The notes: generated by a model from the sequence alone, not told the origin. Shown: positions 1 to 8,609, counted from the first letter of the stretch. The stretch is DNA of 64,000 nucleotides from Methanomassiliicoccales archaeon LGM-DZ1 (GCA_030168595.1 CP115556.1:1612001-1676000), one strand, 5' to 3'. Program-made: numbers and translations.

Positions 1-645
1 GTTCTTCGCTCCGTTGTGGGGGTCCACGGTGAACATGATCCCCGAGTATTCGGAGTTGACCATCTTCTGGACGACGACGGCCAGCTTGACGTCCTCGTGC
101 GAGTATCCCTGCTTCTCCCTGTAGGAGATGGCGCGGGCGTTGAAGAGGGAGGCCCAGCATTTCCTGATCTTGTCGAAGAGGTCCTTCTCGTCCTTGACGT
201 TCAGGTAGGTGTCCTGCTGCCCGGCGAAGGACGCATCGGGGAGGTCCTCGGCGGTCGCGGAGGACCTGACCGCAACGAACCCTTTCTTCCCGTCCAGGAG
301 CAGCTTGTAGTTCTCCTTGATCTGCTTCTTGAGGTCGGCGGGGATCTCGTGCTGGGCGAAGAGGTCCTGGATCTTCTTGGATGCCGCTACAAGGGTGTCG
401 TCGGAGTCGGGATCGACCTCCTTGATGGCCTCCATGATCTTCGGCATGATTTTGCTGGATTTTATGAAATAATCATAAGCAACAGTGGTCAGTACGAAGG
501 CGTGGGGCACCGGGAACCCGGAGGAGGTGAGCTCTCCGAGGTTAGCTCCTTTCCCTCCGACGACGGGGACGTCGCCGACGCGGAGCTCGTTCGAATCAAT
601 GATCATCCTTTTCTCGATATTAGAGTCGACCATGGAAATCGCCAT
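1..645 (-). CDS. ppsA: Phosphoenolpyruvate synthase, N-terminal part (cut by window edge)
   Basis: Reading the minus strand from about 645 to the left edge gives some 215 residues of PEP synthase (pyruvate, water dikinase), which converts pyruvate and ATP to PEP, AMP and phosphate for gluconeogenesis. Visible motifs of the ATP-grasp-like nucleotide-binding domain are VGGKGANLGEL near residue 25, VRSSATAEDLP around residue 120-130 with FAGQQDTYLN following, and SGIMFTVDP near the cut end. The phosphohistidine swivel and PEP/pyruvate domains, roughly 550 residues in this family, would lie left of the window. Two in-frame ATGs are possible, at 645 and 633; no clear ribosome binding site decides between them. 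It is divergent from the ATPase gene at 872, and the shared spacer is strongly AT-rich around 805-850. The identification is secure; the start is not. Confidence 0.93.
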   Translation of the reverse strand, partial: MAISMVDSNIEKRMIIDSNELRVGDVPVVGGKGANLGELTSSGFPVPHAFVLTTVAYDYFIKSSKIMPKIMEAIKEVDPDSDDTLVAASKKIQDLFAQHEIPADLKKQIKENYKLLLDGKKGFVAVRSSATAEDLPDASFAGQQDTYLNVKDEKDLFDKIRKCWASLFNARAISYREKQGYSHEDVKLAVVVQKMVNSEYSGIMFTVDPHNGAKN

Positions 646-871
646 TCTGGAACTGGTTTCGCGGCACTCGCCGCACTGAATGAGAAATCCTGTTCAGGCG
701 CTTATAAAGCTGATGGGGGACGCACGTTCTTAGGTGGTCTCAGAAGGGGGTTCTGCGGCTGTTTTCCATCTTTCCGAAGGGTGTTCGGGGGATTTCCGCG
801 GTGTTTCCCAAAAAATATAATTATTAATATAATAATACAAATTATATAAATCTCGGTCTCGGAGGCCCGCC

Positions 872-2254
872 ATGCCCGAAGCTCTTGTCGGAAGGAGGAA
901 GGAGATGCTGATCCTGGAGAACCAGTTCCGTTCCGAGGGGTCGTCGCTGGTAGCGGTCACCGGCAGGAGGCACTCCGGGAAGACCGCGCTCCTCACTTAC
1001 TTCGCGTCCAGGCACCCCAACACCCTCTATTTCCCGGCCAGGGAGGAACCGGCATCCAGGAACCTCGCGTACTTCAGGCGCGCTGCCGGAGAGTTTCTCA
1101 ATGATCCTTCGGCGGCCGCCGATGCCGACTGGAACCGCACGTTCAGGGCGCTGGTGGGCGGGAGGAGGTCGCAGAAGGTCGTGGTCATCATCGATGACTT
1201 CGACAGGATAGGCAGGAAGGACCCTTCGTTCCCGCCTCTGGTCCGCTACATCTGGGACACCGTCCTGAGGAATTCGCGCACCATGCTGGTGCTGAGCGGT
1301 TCTTCTTTCGCTGAAATGGAACGTCAGGTGACCGATTACGATGCGCCTCTCTTCGCTGCCATGACCGCCCGCATAGACGTGCGTCCGCTTGCATACGAGG
1401 CATGCCGCGAGCTCCTGGGCGGAGAAAAGGCGGGGAACGCACTGGAATACTACGCGGCCGCCGGCGGGACCCCGCTCTTCCTGAAGCGTCTGGCCCTGCA
1501 TCAATCCGTCTCCGAAGGAATCTCGGAGGAGCTGCTGGTGCCCGGGGGCTCTCTCTGCAGGGAGCCGATGGAGGCCCTCCGCGCGGAAGTGGCCGATCCA
1601 GGCGTCTACGTATCCGTCATGACCTCGATAGCCACCGGGCACCGCCGCCTCCTGGACATCTCAGAGGACCTGGGCATCCCGCAGACGGGGCTGACCAGTT
1701 ACCTTGCCAACCTGGTCTCGGCGGGGATCGCCGAGAGGGAGGTCCCGGTCCCGGGAGGAGGTAAGAAGGGGAGGTACTGCCTCTCAGACTCCCTGTCGGA
1801 GATATGGTTCGGCTGCGTCAATCCGAATCTGGCACTGCTGGAGACCGGGCGCAGGTCCGCGCTCACGGCGATGATAAGCGCCAAGCTGAGGGACGACATG
1901 GTGCCGAGGGCGTACCGCCGGGCATGCACCGAGAGGCTGTGGGAGATGTCGTCGTCCGGCGTCTGGGACTTCGCGCTCACCGAGGCGGGCGGATGGTGGG
2001 ACCGCGAGGCGGAGATCGGGGTCTGCGGCTATGATGCGTCCGGGAGGAACCTAGTCGCAGGCGACTGCTCCCTGCGGGGTCGCCCAAAGGGGCTGCAGGA
2101 CATTGAGGAACTGGAGGCGGCATCGGAGAGGGCGGCGCGCCAGCTCCGTGCCGGGGCGGTGTACTGGGTGATATTCTCGCCGGACGGCTTCGATCGGGAG
2201 TTGGAGGCCAGGGCCGCCTCGGACCAGCGTATCCGCCTGGTGCCTCTGGAATGA
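872..2254 (+). CDS. AAA family ATPase with DUF234-like C-terminal domain
   Basis: 460-residue archaeal ATPase of the STAND/AAA type. The Walker A motif is GRRHSGKT (residues 31-38), slightly degenerate from the usual GRRRVGKT, and Walker B is VVVIIDDFD (103-111). A winged-helix-like middle region follows. The C-terminus around residues 370-455 (GGWWDREAEIGV, then GDCSLRGRPKG) resembles the DUF234 domain, related to PD-(D/E)XK nucleases, in which the usual ECK core is replaced here by GDC. Members of this family are common in archaea and their cellular role is not settled. A TATA-like element lies at 843-850 and GGAGG at 861-865, six bases before the ATG. It stands alone between divergent ppsA and the por operon. 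Function beyond ATP hydrolysis is not claimed. Confidence 0.82.
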   Translation: MPEALVGRRKEMLILENQFRSEGSSLVAVTGRRHSGKTALLTYFASRHPNTLYFPAREEPASRNLAYFRRAAGEFLNDPSAAADADWNRTFRALVGGRRSQKVVVIIDDFDRIGRKDPSFPPLVRYIWDTVLRNSRTMLVLSGSSFAEMERQVTDYDAPLFAAMTARIDVRPLAYEACRELLGGEKAGNALEYYAAAGGTPLFLKRLALHQSVSEGISEELLVPGGSLCREPMEALRAEVADPGVYVSVMTSIATGHRRLLDISEDLGIPQTGLTSYLANLVSAGIAEREVPVPGGGKKGRYCLSDSLSEIWFGCVNPNLALLETGRRSALTAMISAKLRDDMVPRAYRRACTERLWEMSSSGVWDFALTEAGGWWDREAEIGVCGYDASGRNLVAGDCSLRGRPKGLQDIEELEAASERAARQLRAGAVYWVIFSPDGFDRELEARAASDQRIRLVPLE

Positions 2255-2298
2255 TATTAGGGGAGCCTAAGAATATTGGTGTTTTACGTAATCAGTTC

Positions 2299-2373
2299 TA
2301 CGGAAAACGTAAACTTGAACATTCCATCCGTCAGAAATGGGCATTTTTTCTGCGAAATCCTACGAAAAACACA
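2299..2373 (+). promoter_or_regulatory. Two copies of an ACGRAAAAC motif upstream of porCDAB
   Basis: TACGGAAAACGTA at 2299-2311 and TACGAAAAACACA at 2361-2373 form an imperfect direct repeat upstream of porC. The same core, TACGAAAAACGTG, occurs at 39118-39130 upstream of the acetyl-CoA synthetase gene. The first copy is also half of an imperfect inverted repeat with GTTTTACGTA at 2281-2290. A transcription-factor site is inference. Confidence 0.35.
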
Positions 2374-2432
2374 GCATTCCATATACAAGGGTTTAAATGA
2401 TATGGCATAATCTTCGGTCAAGGTTGTTCTAA

Positions 2433-2990
2433 ATGGACACAGAGATTTGCTGGCACGGAAGAGGCGGTCAGGGTGTCGTCACCGCGAACGAGATCCTCGC
2501 CGAATCTGTCATTTATTCCGGAAAGTACGTCAAGGCGTTTCCCGAGTTCGGGCCGGAGAGGATGGGCGCACCCATCAGGGCCTTCGCCCGCATCTCCGAC
2601 CAGCCTGTCAGGGTCCATACTCAGGTCTACGAGCCTGACATCGTCATCGTCATCGACCCCACCCTGATCGGCAAGGTCGATGTGGCTAAGGGCCTCAAGA
2701 AGGGGGGTTTCATCCTCGCCAACTTCGAGGGCACCCCCGCCGAGCTCCAGAAGGCCATCGGCACCTCTGCTGAATGCCACACGGTGAACGCATCCAAGAT
2801 CGCCCTGGAGGAGATCGGGAAGAACCTCGTCAACACCGCGATGCTCGGGGCCCTCATAAAGATCAAGCCCATCATCCCCTACAGCGAGATGGAGGACCAC
2901 ATCACGGACAAGTTCACCGGGAAGCTCTCGGACAAGCTGATCGTGAAGAACCTCGCCGCCCTCAAGAGGGCATACGAGGAGGTGCAGTAA
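2433..2990 (+). CDS. porC: Pyruvate:ferredoxin oxidoreductase subunit gamma
   Basis: 185-residue gamma subunit of the archaeal four-subunit pyruvate:ferredoxin oxidoreductase, which oxidises pyruvate with CoA to acetyl-CoA and CO2 while reducing ferredoxin, or runs in reverse for carbon assimilation. The N-terminal glycine-rich stretch GRGGQGVVTANEIL and FPEFGPERMGAPIRAF are characteristic of the gamma domain. The order gamma-delta-alpha-beta (porCDAB) with start/stop junctions is the usual archaeal arrangement. A TATA-like GTTTAAATGAT lies at 2391-2401. The stop codon TAA directly abuts the next ATG, and this is the only TAA stop among the protein genes I could read in the window. The alternative, another 2-oxoacid oxidoreductase (Kor, Vor, Ior), is less likely given subunit sizes and order. 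Confidence 0.9.
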   Translation: MDTEICWHGRGGQGVVTANEILAESVIYSGKYVKAFPEFGPERMGAPIRAFARISDQPVRVHTQVYEPDIVIVIDPTLIGKVDVAKGLKKGGFILANFEGTPAELQKAIGTSAECHTVNASKIALEEIGKNLVNTAMLGALIKIKPIIPYSEMEDHITDKFTGKLSDKLIVKNLAALKRAYEEVQ

Positions 2991-3275
2991 ATGGTCAACC
3001 TAGCAGGATACAAGGATCTCATCATTGGCAGCAGGGTGATCGAGCCCGGGAACTCCGAGAAGTTCCACACCGGCGACTGGCGGTCCATGGTCCCCGTCAT
3101 CGACCCCGACAAGTGCATCGACTGCCTTACCTGCTGGATCTACTGCCCTGACAACTGCATCCTCACCCAGGACAACAGGGTCACCGGCATCAAGCTGACC
3201 CACTGCAAGGGATGCGGCATCTGCGCCAAGGCATGCCCCAGGCAGGCCATCGTCATGAAGGAGGACATCGAATGA
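2991..3275 (+). CDS. porD: Pyruvate:ferredoxin oxidoreductase subunit delta (2x[4Fe-4S] ferredoxin)
   Basis: 94-residue ferredoxin subunit that carries electrons from the catalytic subunits to external ferredoxin. Two cluster motifs are visible: CIDCLTCWIYCP, then CKGCGICAKACP, each of the C-x2-C-x2-C-x3-CP type. The N-terminal half (GSRVIEPGNSEKFHTGDWR) is the region that docks to the other Por subunits in this family. It begins directly after the porC stop codon, and its own TGA overlaps the ATG of porA in an ATGA junction, so the four genes are probably translationally coupled. Confidence 0.92.
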   Translation: MVNLAGYKDLIIGSRVIEPGNSEKFHTGDWRSMVPVIDPDKCIDCLTCWIYCPDNCILTQDNRVTGIKLTHCKGCGICAKACPRQAIVMKEDIE

Positions 3276-4447
3276 GCAGCAAGGTCGGAAAGGACATCGC
3301 CATCAACGGCGACGGCGCCGTCGCCCTCGCCTGGAAGCAGATCAACCCCGACGTGTGCGCGGCCTACCCCATCACCCCGCAGACCATCATCGTCGAGGAT
3401 TTCGCCAAGTACGTGGCCAATGCCGAGGTGGATACCGAGTTCGTGGACGTCGAGTCCGAGCACTCCGCGCTCACCCTCTGCACCACCTCCTGCGCTGCCG
3501 GCGCCAGGACCTTCACCGCCACCGCGTCCCAGGGACTCGCCTACATGTGGGAGATGCTCCCGATCACCGCGGCCATGAGGACCCCGGTCATGATGGCCGT
3601 CGCCAACAGGACCGTCAGCGGACCTATCAATATCAACAACGACCACGGCGACGTCATGTCCGCCAGGGACACCGGATGGCTCTCCATCTTCGCGGAGAAC
3701 GTCCAGGAGGCCTACGACATGAGCGTCATCGGCCCCAAGATCGCCGAGAACCCCGAGGTCCAGCTTCCTATCCTCGTGAACCTCGACGGTTTCATCCTGA
3801 CCCATGCCATCGAGAGGATGACCCCCCTCGAGACCGATCAGGTGAGGGCTTTCGTCGGCCCGTTCAAGCCGTTCCACCCGCTGCTGGACACCGACCACCC
3901 CACCACCCACGACCTGATGGACGGACCTCTGTTCTACTTCCCGCACAAGTACCAGATGGTCATGGCCATGGAGAAGGCCAAGTCCGTCGCCCAGGACGCC
4001 TTCGACGAGTTCGCGGAGATCTCCGGAAGGCAGTACCATCTAGTCGAGCAGTACATGTGCGACGACGCCGACACCGTGGCCATCGTCCTCGGTTCCTCCT
4101 TCGGCACCATGAAGGAGGCCGTCGACAGGCTCAGGGGCGAGGGCATGAAGGTCGGAGTGGCCATGCCCAGGGTCTTCAGGCCCTGGCCCGCCGAGCAGAT
4201 CGCCAAGCTCATCGACGGCAAGAAGAACGTCATCGTCATGGACAGGCACCTGAGCATCGGAGCCTACGGCCCGATGTTCCCCGAGGTCTGCGCCGCGGCG
4301 ACGCTCAACTCCAAGGTCCCGAAGATGTACAACTTCATCTACGGTCTCGGAGGGGCCGACACGCAGGTATCTGACTTCATGGGCGTCTTCAAGGAGGCGT
4401 CCGAAGGAAGGGCTGCCAAGGTCAACTATGTGGGGGTGCACGAATGA
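3272..4447 (+). CDS. porA: Pyruvate:ferredoxin oxidoreductase subunit alpha
   Basis: 391-residue alpha subunit, which contributes the pyrimidine-binding part of the thiamine diphosphate site. The N-terminus has INGDGAVALAWKQINPDVCAAYPITPQT, typical of alpha subunits, and a later TVSGPININNDHGDVMSARDTGW segment is also typical. An upstream in-frame start at 3212 would run through porD; the ATG at 3272 is preferred because it forms an ATGA overlap with the porD stop, the same junction used between porA and porB. Length and sequence are ordinary for the family. Confidence 0.93.
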   Translation: MSSKVGKDIAINGDGAVALAWKQINPDVCAAYPITPQTIIVEDFAKYVANAEVDTEFVDVESEHSALTLCTTSCAAGARTFTATASQGLAYMWEMLPITAAMRTPVMMAVANRTVSGPININNDHGDVMSARDTGWLSIFAENVQEAYDMSVIGPKIAENPEVQLPILVNLDGFILTHAIERMTPLETDQVRAFVGPFKPFHPLLDTDHPTTHDLMDGPLFYFPHKYQMVMAMEKAKSVAQDAFDEFAEISGRQYHLVEQYMCDDADTVAIVLGSSFGTMKEAVDRLRGEGMKVGVAMPRVFRPWPAEQIAKLIDGKKNVIVMDRHLSIGAYGPMFPEVCAAATLNSKVPKMYNFIYGLGGADTQVSDFMGVFKEASEGRAAKVNYVGVHE

Positions 4448-5391
4448 GCGGACTTTCACTGAAGGAGCTCAACAACATACCCGAGAGGCTGGCCTCCGGG
4501 CACAGGCTCTGCGCCGGATGCGCGGAGTCGATAATCGCCAGGCAGGTCCTCATGGGGACCGAGAAGGACGTCGCGGTATCGGTCTCGACCGGATGCTTCG
4601 AGGTCTCGACCACCATCTTCCCGTACACATCCTGGAAGGTCCCGATGGTCCACACCGCCTTCGGTAACGGGGCCGCCGCCTGCGCCGGCCTCGAGACCGC
4701 CTACAAGTCCCTGAAGAGGCAGGGGAAGACGGACAAGGACATCAAGTTCGTCAACTTCGCCGGAGACGGTGCGACCTACGATATCGGCCTGCAGTCCCTG
4801 TCCGGCGCCATGGAGAGGGGGCACGAGATGGTGTACGTCTGCTTCAACAACGAGGCGTACATGAACACCGGCATCCAGAGGTCCTCCGCCACCGAGAGGG
4901 GAGCATCCACCACCACCTCGTGGAACGGGTCCGTCTCCTACGGAAAGAAGGAGTACCCCAAGGACATGACCGCGGTCATGGTCGCGCACGGCATCCCGTA
5001 CGCCGCCCAGGCCGCCCCGCATGCCTGGAGGGACATGGTCACCAAGGCCAACAAGGCGTTCGAGTGCGGAGGCCCTGCCTTCATCAACGCCCTGTCGCCC
5101 TGCCCCAGGGGATGGAGGTTCGCCCCCAGCGACACCATCGCTATCTCCAAGCTGTCCGTCGAGTGCTGCATCTGGCCTCTCTACGAGGTCGTCGACGGCG
5201 AGTATTCGATGTCCGCCGAGTCCAGGAGGATCGCCGAGAACCCCGACCTGAAGAAGCCCATGTCCGACTGGTTCGCGAGCCAGGGCAGGTTCAGGCACCT
5301 CAAGGACGAGAGGTGGGCGCCCGTCGTGGAGGAGATCCAGAAGGACGTCGACAAGAAGTGGGCGAAGCTCCAGAAGCTCTGCGGGCTCTGA
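4444..5391 (+). CDS. porB: Pyruvate:ferredoxin oxidoreductase subunit beta
   Basis: 315-residue beta subunit that binds the thiamine diphosphate and the proximal [4Fe-4S] cluster. LCAGCAE near residue 23 supplies two of the cluster cysteines, and GDGATYDIGLQSLSGAMERG followed by NNEAYMNTG is the thiamine diphosphate/Mg2+ region. It starts inside an ATGA overlap with porA and is the last gene of porCDAB; a strong GC hairpin at 5415-5434 follows. In a methanogen this enzyme can feed acetyl-CoA/pyruvate interconversion; the ADP-forming acetyl-CoA synthetase at 39.2 kb acts on the same intermediate. Confidence 0.94.
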   Translation: MSGLSLKELNNIPERLASGHRLCAGCAESIIARQVLMGTEKDVAVSVSTGCFEVSTTIFPYTSWKVPMVHTAFGNGAAACAGLETAYKSLKRQGKTDKDIKFVNFAGDGATYDIGLQSLSGAMERGHEMVYVCFNNEAYMNTGIQRSSATERGASTTTSWNGSVSYGKKEYPKDMTAVMVAHGIPYAAQAAPHAWRDMVTKANKAFECGGPAFINALSPCPRGWRFAPSDTIAISKLSVECCIWPLYEVVDGEYSMSAESRRIAENPDLKKPMSDWFASQGRFRHLKDERWAPVVEEIQKDVDKKWAKLQKLCGL

Positions 5392-5414
5392 GAGTTCGGA
5401 CAAAACCTTTTCGA

Positions 5415-5434
5415 GGGCCCGGATCCCCGGGCCC
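5415..5434 (+). terminator. Hairpin downstream of porB
   Basis: GGGCCCGG at 5415-5422 and CCGGGCCC at 5427-5434 form a perfect 8-bp stem with a 4-nt loop, 24 bp after the porB stop. There is no strong T-run, so this may act as an mRNA 3' stabiliser rather than a terminator. Confidence 0.5.
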
Positions 5435-5601
5435 CCGGCGGCATTGCCTTTCGGTTTTAGGCATGCCGTCCGAGATGTTTTTCGATGCAATCCCGGTGTG
5501 CTCTGCTTAATTTGTATAAACGGCCGGAACCGAGACGCCGGCACTATGGATGAGAAATCTTGGAGTGGCTGGTATCGGAACCTATTCCGGGGCCTGCCGT
5601 T

Positions 5602-6339
5602 TCATGCGGCCGCGAAGTAGATCAGAAACCCTACGGCCCCGCCGGCGAAGGCGGTGACGCAGTTGTTGCCATACTTCGAGATGAGCCCTTTGTTCTCGAG
5701 AACCGCCCCGACGACGCTGTCGAGGAGGTTCCCGATCATCCCGCAGACCGCGGGGATGAGGAAGAGGAGATCGAAGTCCCCGAAGACGAAGAACCACGCG
5801 ATGAAGGCGTAGATGAAGACAGCGATAAGGGAGGACAGAAGACCCAGGCGGGAGATTCCGCCGTTGATACCGGGCTCTGTGCGCTTCATGGTGGTGATCA
5901 TCCACACCTTGTCGTCTAGCACCCCGATCTCGCTGGAGACCGTATCGGCCATGGAGACGGCCACCGCTGAGATGAAGGCGCAGGCCAGAAGGTCGGCCGT
6001 GTCTCCGCCGCCGAACGTGCTGTCGGTGAGATTGACGAGAGCGATGGCCGCAGGTGCCAGGCCCACGCCCAGGATGTTCAGGGCAGAACGCTCGCCTTTC
6101 TTCCCTTCCTGGAGTCCTTTCTCCTCCTTCTTGCCGATATCGATCATGGTCGCGGCGAAGGCGACGGCCGGGAAAACCAAATATGCCAGCAGCCACCAGA
6201 TCGAGCCGCAGAGCCCTATGATGCATGCTGAGACGAAGGCTGCGGCGGCGCCGTCCTTGGTCAGCAGGCCCCGGCGGAAGGCCACTGCTGACAAGACAGC
6301 AGATAAAGCCAATATAGCCAGAGCCTCGAGCGCATCCAT
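5602..6339 (-). CDS. DUF92 family integral membrane protein
   Basis: 245-residue polytopic membrane protein with about six hydrophobic helices. The segment around residues 140-190, with ADTVSSEIGVLDD followed by KRTEPGINGGIS and LGLLSSL, is the conserved core of the DUF92 (TIGR00297) family. Plant members (VTE6) act as phytyl-phosphate kinases in prenyl salvage, so a prenol-phosphate kinase in archaeal lipid metabolism is conceivable; that is family-based inference only. A TATA box (CGTTATATA on the minus strand, 6361-6369) is centred 26 bp before the ATG, implying a leaderless transcript. It is convergent with porB and appears to be monocistronic. Confidence 0.8.
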   Translation of the reverse strand: MDALEALAILALSAVLSAVAFRRGLLTKDGAAAAFVSACIIGLCGSIWWLLAYLVFPAVAFAATMIDIGKKEEKGLQEGKKGERSALNILGVGLAPAAIALVNLTDSTFGGGDTADLLACAFISAVAVSMADTVSSEIGVLDDKVWMITTMKRTEPGINGGISRLGLLSSLIAVFIYAFIAWFFVFGDFDLLFLIPAVCGMIGNLLDSVVGAVLENKGLISKYGNNCVTAFAGGAVGFLIYFAAA

Positions 6340-6360
6340 GCCAGGAGATTGACGTCATCG

Positions 6361-6369
6361 TATATAACG
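6361..6369 (-). promoter_or_regulatory. TATA box of the DUF92 gene
   Basis: CGTTATATA on the minus strand, centred about 26 bp upstream of the ATG at 6339, so transcription should begin at or next to the start codon. Confidence 0.55.
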
Positions 6370-6413
6370 AGGCACTGGCCTTTATGCCGGGATTCGCTGG
6401 CACATCGGGGGCT

Positions 6414-6680
6414 TCAGCGGACCTTCTCCAAGAGCTCGGTGGCGTCGGAAATGCATTTGGCGCGGTCGGTCTGCGGAAGGAACATGACCTTCCCCTGGGA
6501 ATAGAGGGTGGTCTCCATCCCGTTCCAGTCGAAGACGAGCATCATCTCGTCCCTCTCCTTGATCGTACAGCCCTCCGCCTCCAGTATCTTCGCGGCCCTG
6601 TCCATGTCGATGTCCAGGATATCGGCGGAGATCGCCATGAGCGCCTTGCCCCCGCAGAGCCTTGCCGTGGTGAACCTCAT
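6414..6680 (-). CDS. Small conserved-looking protein, last gene of pyrBI unit
   Basis: 88 residues, not assigned to a family. The start at 6680 is chosen because it forms an ATGA overlap with the stop of the upstream kinase gene. The predicted pattern is strand-rich with two helices, including GMETTLYSQGKVMF and a C-terminal helix, somewhat like one half of a TATA-binding-protein fold; this is only a visual impression. Tight coupling to the UPF0200-type kinase and to pyrI/pyrB suggests co-expression, but no enzymatic motif is visible. Confidence 0.7.
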   Translation of the reverse strand: MRFTTARLCGGKALMAISADILDIDMDRAAKILEAEGCTIKERDEMMLVFDWNGMETTLYSQGKVMFLPQTDRAKCISDATELLEKVR

Positions 6681-7204
6681 AGCAGGGACCCCAGCAGCTG
6701 CGCGGACCTGGAGCGGAAATCCTCGAGGGAGGACATGTTCTCGATGGTGAGGTCGGAAAGGGCTATGACCTCGGCGGACCCCCAGGATATCTCGCGGGCG
6801 TCGCGGGCATCGAACTCCGCCATGTTCCGGGGAGCGTCCTCCCTGCCACGCTTCACCAGTCTGGCATATCTGGTCTGCGGGGAAGCGTGGACGGAGACCA
6901 CGGTCACCTCTCCGTGCTTCCGGAAGGCTCTGACCTCGTCCATGCTGCGGCATCCGTCGATCATGAAAACATCTCCCTCGGCCTTTTCGACGGCCCTCTT
7001 CGCCCAGATGTCGGTCCCGCGCTCATTGCGTTCGTTCCCTGCGAACTCGCCCATGCCGATCCCGCGGGCCTCGGCCCCGGATGCGGCATAGAACTCCCTG
7101 ACCAGGTCCCCCATGCGGACGAAGGGGATGCCGGCCGCCCGGCCAGCGGAGAGGAACTCCTCCTTCCCGGCCCCGGGCATGCCGGCGACGACTATCATCT
7201 TCAT
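6677..7204 (-). CDS. UPF0200-type P-loop kinase (dephospho-CoA kinase-like)
   Basis: 175-residue P-loop protein. Walker A is GMPGAGK (residues 8-14), followed by GIPFVRMGDLVRE, which is the family signature of archaeal UPF0200 proteins, related to dephospho-CoA kinase and adenylate kinase. The LID-like middle carries several arginines (KRGREDAPRN). The substrate is unknown. The ORF could be extended upstream, but the ATG at 7204 gives the P-loop at its normal distance from the N-terminus and overlaps the pyrI stop in an ATGA junction. It sits in a four-gene minus-strand unit, pyrB-pyrI-this gene-small protein, all joined by ATGA overlaps. Confidence 0.83.
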   Translation of the reverse strand: MKMIVVAGMPGAGKEEFLSAGRAAGIPFVRMGDLVREFYAASGAEARGIGMGEFAGNERNERGTDIWAKRAVEKAEGDVFMIDGCRSMDEVRAFRKHGEVTVVSVHASPQTRYARLVKRGREDAPRNMAEFDARDAREISWGSAEVIALSDLTIENMSSLEDFRSRSAQLLGSLL

Positions 7205-7680
7205 AGAAGGTTTTCCGAGATGTTGTTGAGGGTGCGGTCGCAGTACACGCACCTCAGCTTCGGCGGGTTCCTGCACTCGACCCAGAACTTGGGGGAGACA
7301 GGCTCGCCCTTGTTGGTGATGCAGTTCGGGTTGCTGCACCTGACAAGCCCCTCGACCTTGTCGCCGAGCTTGACGTCGTACTTCTCCGCGACGTAGTAGT
7401 CGCGGATGATGGAGATGGTGGCCTCGGGGGCGAGGAGGGCGATCTTGCTCACCTGGGTCTCATCGAGCTCGATGTCCTCGATCTTCACGATGTCCTTCCA
7501 TTTCTTCCCGGGCTTCTCGGTCCTGACGTGCATGCCGATGCTGATCCCGGAATCAATGTTGTTCTCGTTCACGCCGAGGATCTTCAGGACGTTGAGCGCC
7601 TGCCCGTTCTCGATATGGTCTATTACGGTGCCGTTCCTGATCGGCGGGATCTTGATCTCCATGTCCTCTGCTTCGTTCAT
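7201..7680 (-). CDS. pyrI: Aspartate carbamoyltransferase regulatory subunit
   Basis: 159-residue regulatory chain of aspartate transcarbamoylase. The N-terminal allosteric nucleotide-binding domain begins at KIPPIRNGTVIDHI and includes IGMHVRTEKPGKKWKDIVKIE; the C-terminal zinc domain has CSNPNC and later CRNPPKLRCVYC, the four-cysteine site that docks onto PyrB. The start at 7680 is set by the ATGA overlap with pyrB and by the N-terminal match; a longer in-frame extension merely runs antisense-like through pyrB. It provides feedback control of pyrimidine synthesis by nucleotides. Confidence 0.95.
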   Translation of the reverse strand: MNEAEDMEIKIPPIRNGTVIDHIENGQALNVLKILGVNENNIDSGISIGMHVRTEKPGKKWKDIVKIEDIELDETQVSKIALLAPEATISIIRDYYVAEKYDVKLGDKVEGLVRCSNPNCITNKGEPVSPKFWVECRNPPKLRCVYCDRTLNNISENLL

Positions 7681-8609
7681 ATCTCTCCCCCCAGTATGGA
7701 GCACAGGATGGCCATCCTGACCGGCACGCCGTTGAACGCCTGCTGGAAGTAGCGGGCGTGCGGGGTGCTGTCGACCTCCGTCGCGATCTCGTTCACCCTC
7801 GGGAGAGGGTGCATGACGATCATATCGTCCTTGGCGTTCCTGAGCATGGCGTTGTCGATCCTGTACGTCCCGGCGACCTTCTGGTATTCCGCAGGGTCGG
7901 GGAACCTCTCCCTCTGGATCCTGGTGACGTAGAGGACGTCGGCGTCGCCGATTACGTCCTCCAGCCTGTCGGTCCTGCGGGGGTTGCAGCCGTGGCTCTT
8001 TATCCTGTCGACGATGTCCTGGGGCATCTGCAGGCTGTCGGGGGCGACCAGGGTGAGATGGACGCCGAAGTTGGTGAGGGCCTGCGCCAGGGTGTGCACG
8101 GTGCGTCCGTACTTCAGGTCGCCCACCATGGTGACGTTGAGGCCCTCGAGCGATCCCTTGGCCTCCTTCATGGTGAAGAGGTCGAGCAGCATCTGGGTCG
8201 GATGAGATCCGGCGCCGTCGCCGGCGTTTATGACCGGGTTCTCGGAGACATCCGCGGCCAGCCTGGCGGCCCCCTCGTAGGGGTGCCTGAGCACGATGAC
8301 GTCGCAGTAGGCATCGACCATCCTGATGGTGTCCGCCAGCGTCTCTCCTTTGGCGATGGAGGTCATGGACATCTCGGACACGTCGATGACGTCGCATCCG
8401 AGGCGGTAGGCCGCGCTCTCGAAGGACAGCTTGGTCCGGGTGGACGGCTCGAAGAAAAGGTTGCCGAGGATCTTTCCGTCCAAGGCGCGTTTGACCTTCT
8501 CCCCTCTCGCATAGGGGACCATCTTCTTCGACAGGTCGAGGATGTACTCTATCTGGTCCTTGCTCAGGTCCCGGATGGAGACGAGGTCCTTGTCATAAAG
8601 CGATTCCAT
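7677..8609 (-). CDS. pyrB: Aspartate carbamoyltransferase catalytic subunit
   Basis: 310-residue catalytic chain that joins carbamoyl phosphate and aspartate in the first committed step of pyrimidine synthesis. Motifs: STRTKLSFESA (carbamoyl-phosphate loop, about residues 53-63), HPTQMLLDL in the middle, and MHPLPRVNEI near the C-terminus with the aspartate-binding residues. It is the first gene of the unit pyrB-pyrI-kinase-small protein. A TATA element (GGGTTAATAC on the minus strand, 8631-8640) is centred about 26 bp upstream of the ATG, indicating a leaderless message. Confidence 0.96.
   Translation of the reverse strand: MESLYDKDLVSIRDLSKDQIEYILDLSKKMVPYARGEKVKRALDGKILGNLFFEPSTRTKLSFESAAYRLGCDVIDVSEMSMTSIAKGETLADTIRMVDAYCDVIVLRHPYEGAARLAADVSENPVINAGDGAGSHPTQMLLDLFTMKEAKGSLEGLNVTMVGDLKYGRTVHTLAQALTNFGVHLTLVAPDSLQMPQDIVDRIKSHGCNPRRTDRLEDVIGDADVLYVTRIQRERFPDPAEYQKVAGTYRIDNAMLRNAKDDMIVMHPLPRVNEIATEVDSTPHARYFQQAFNGVPVRMAILCSILGGEI

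Noticed and set aside
5546-5620. 24-residue frame with a TATA box 27 bp upstream (TTGTATAAACG at 5513-5523).
   Set aside because: It ends with TAG, unlike the other genes in the window, runs into the convergent DUF92 gene and has no recognisable sequence character.
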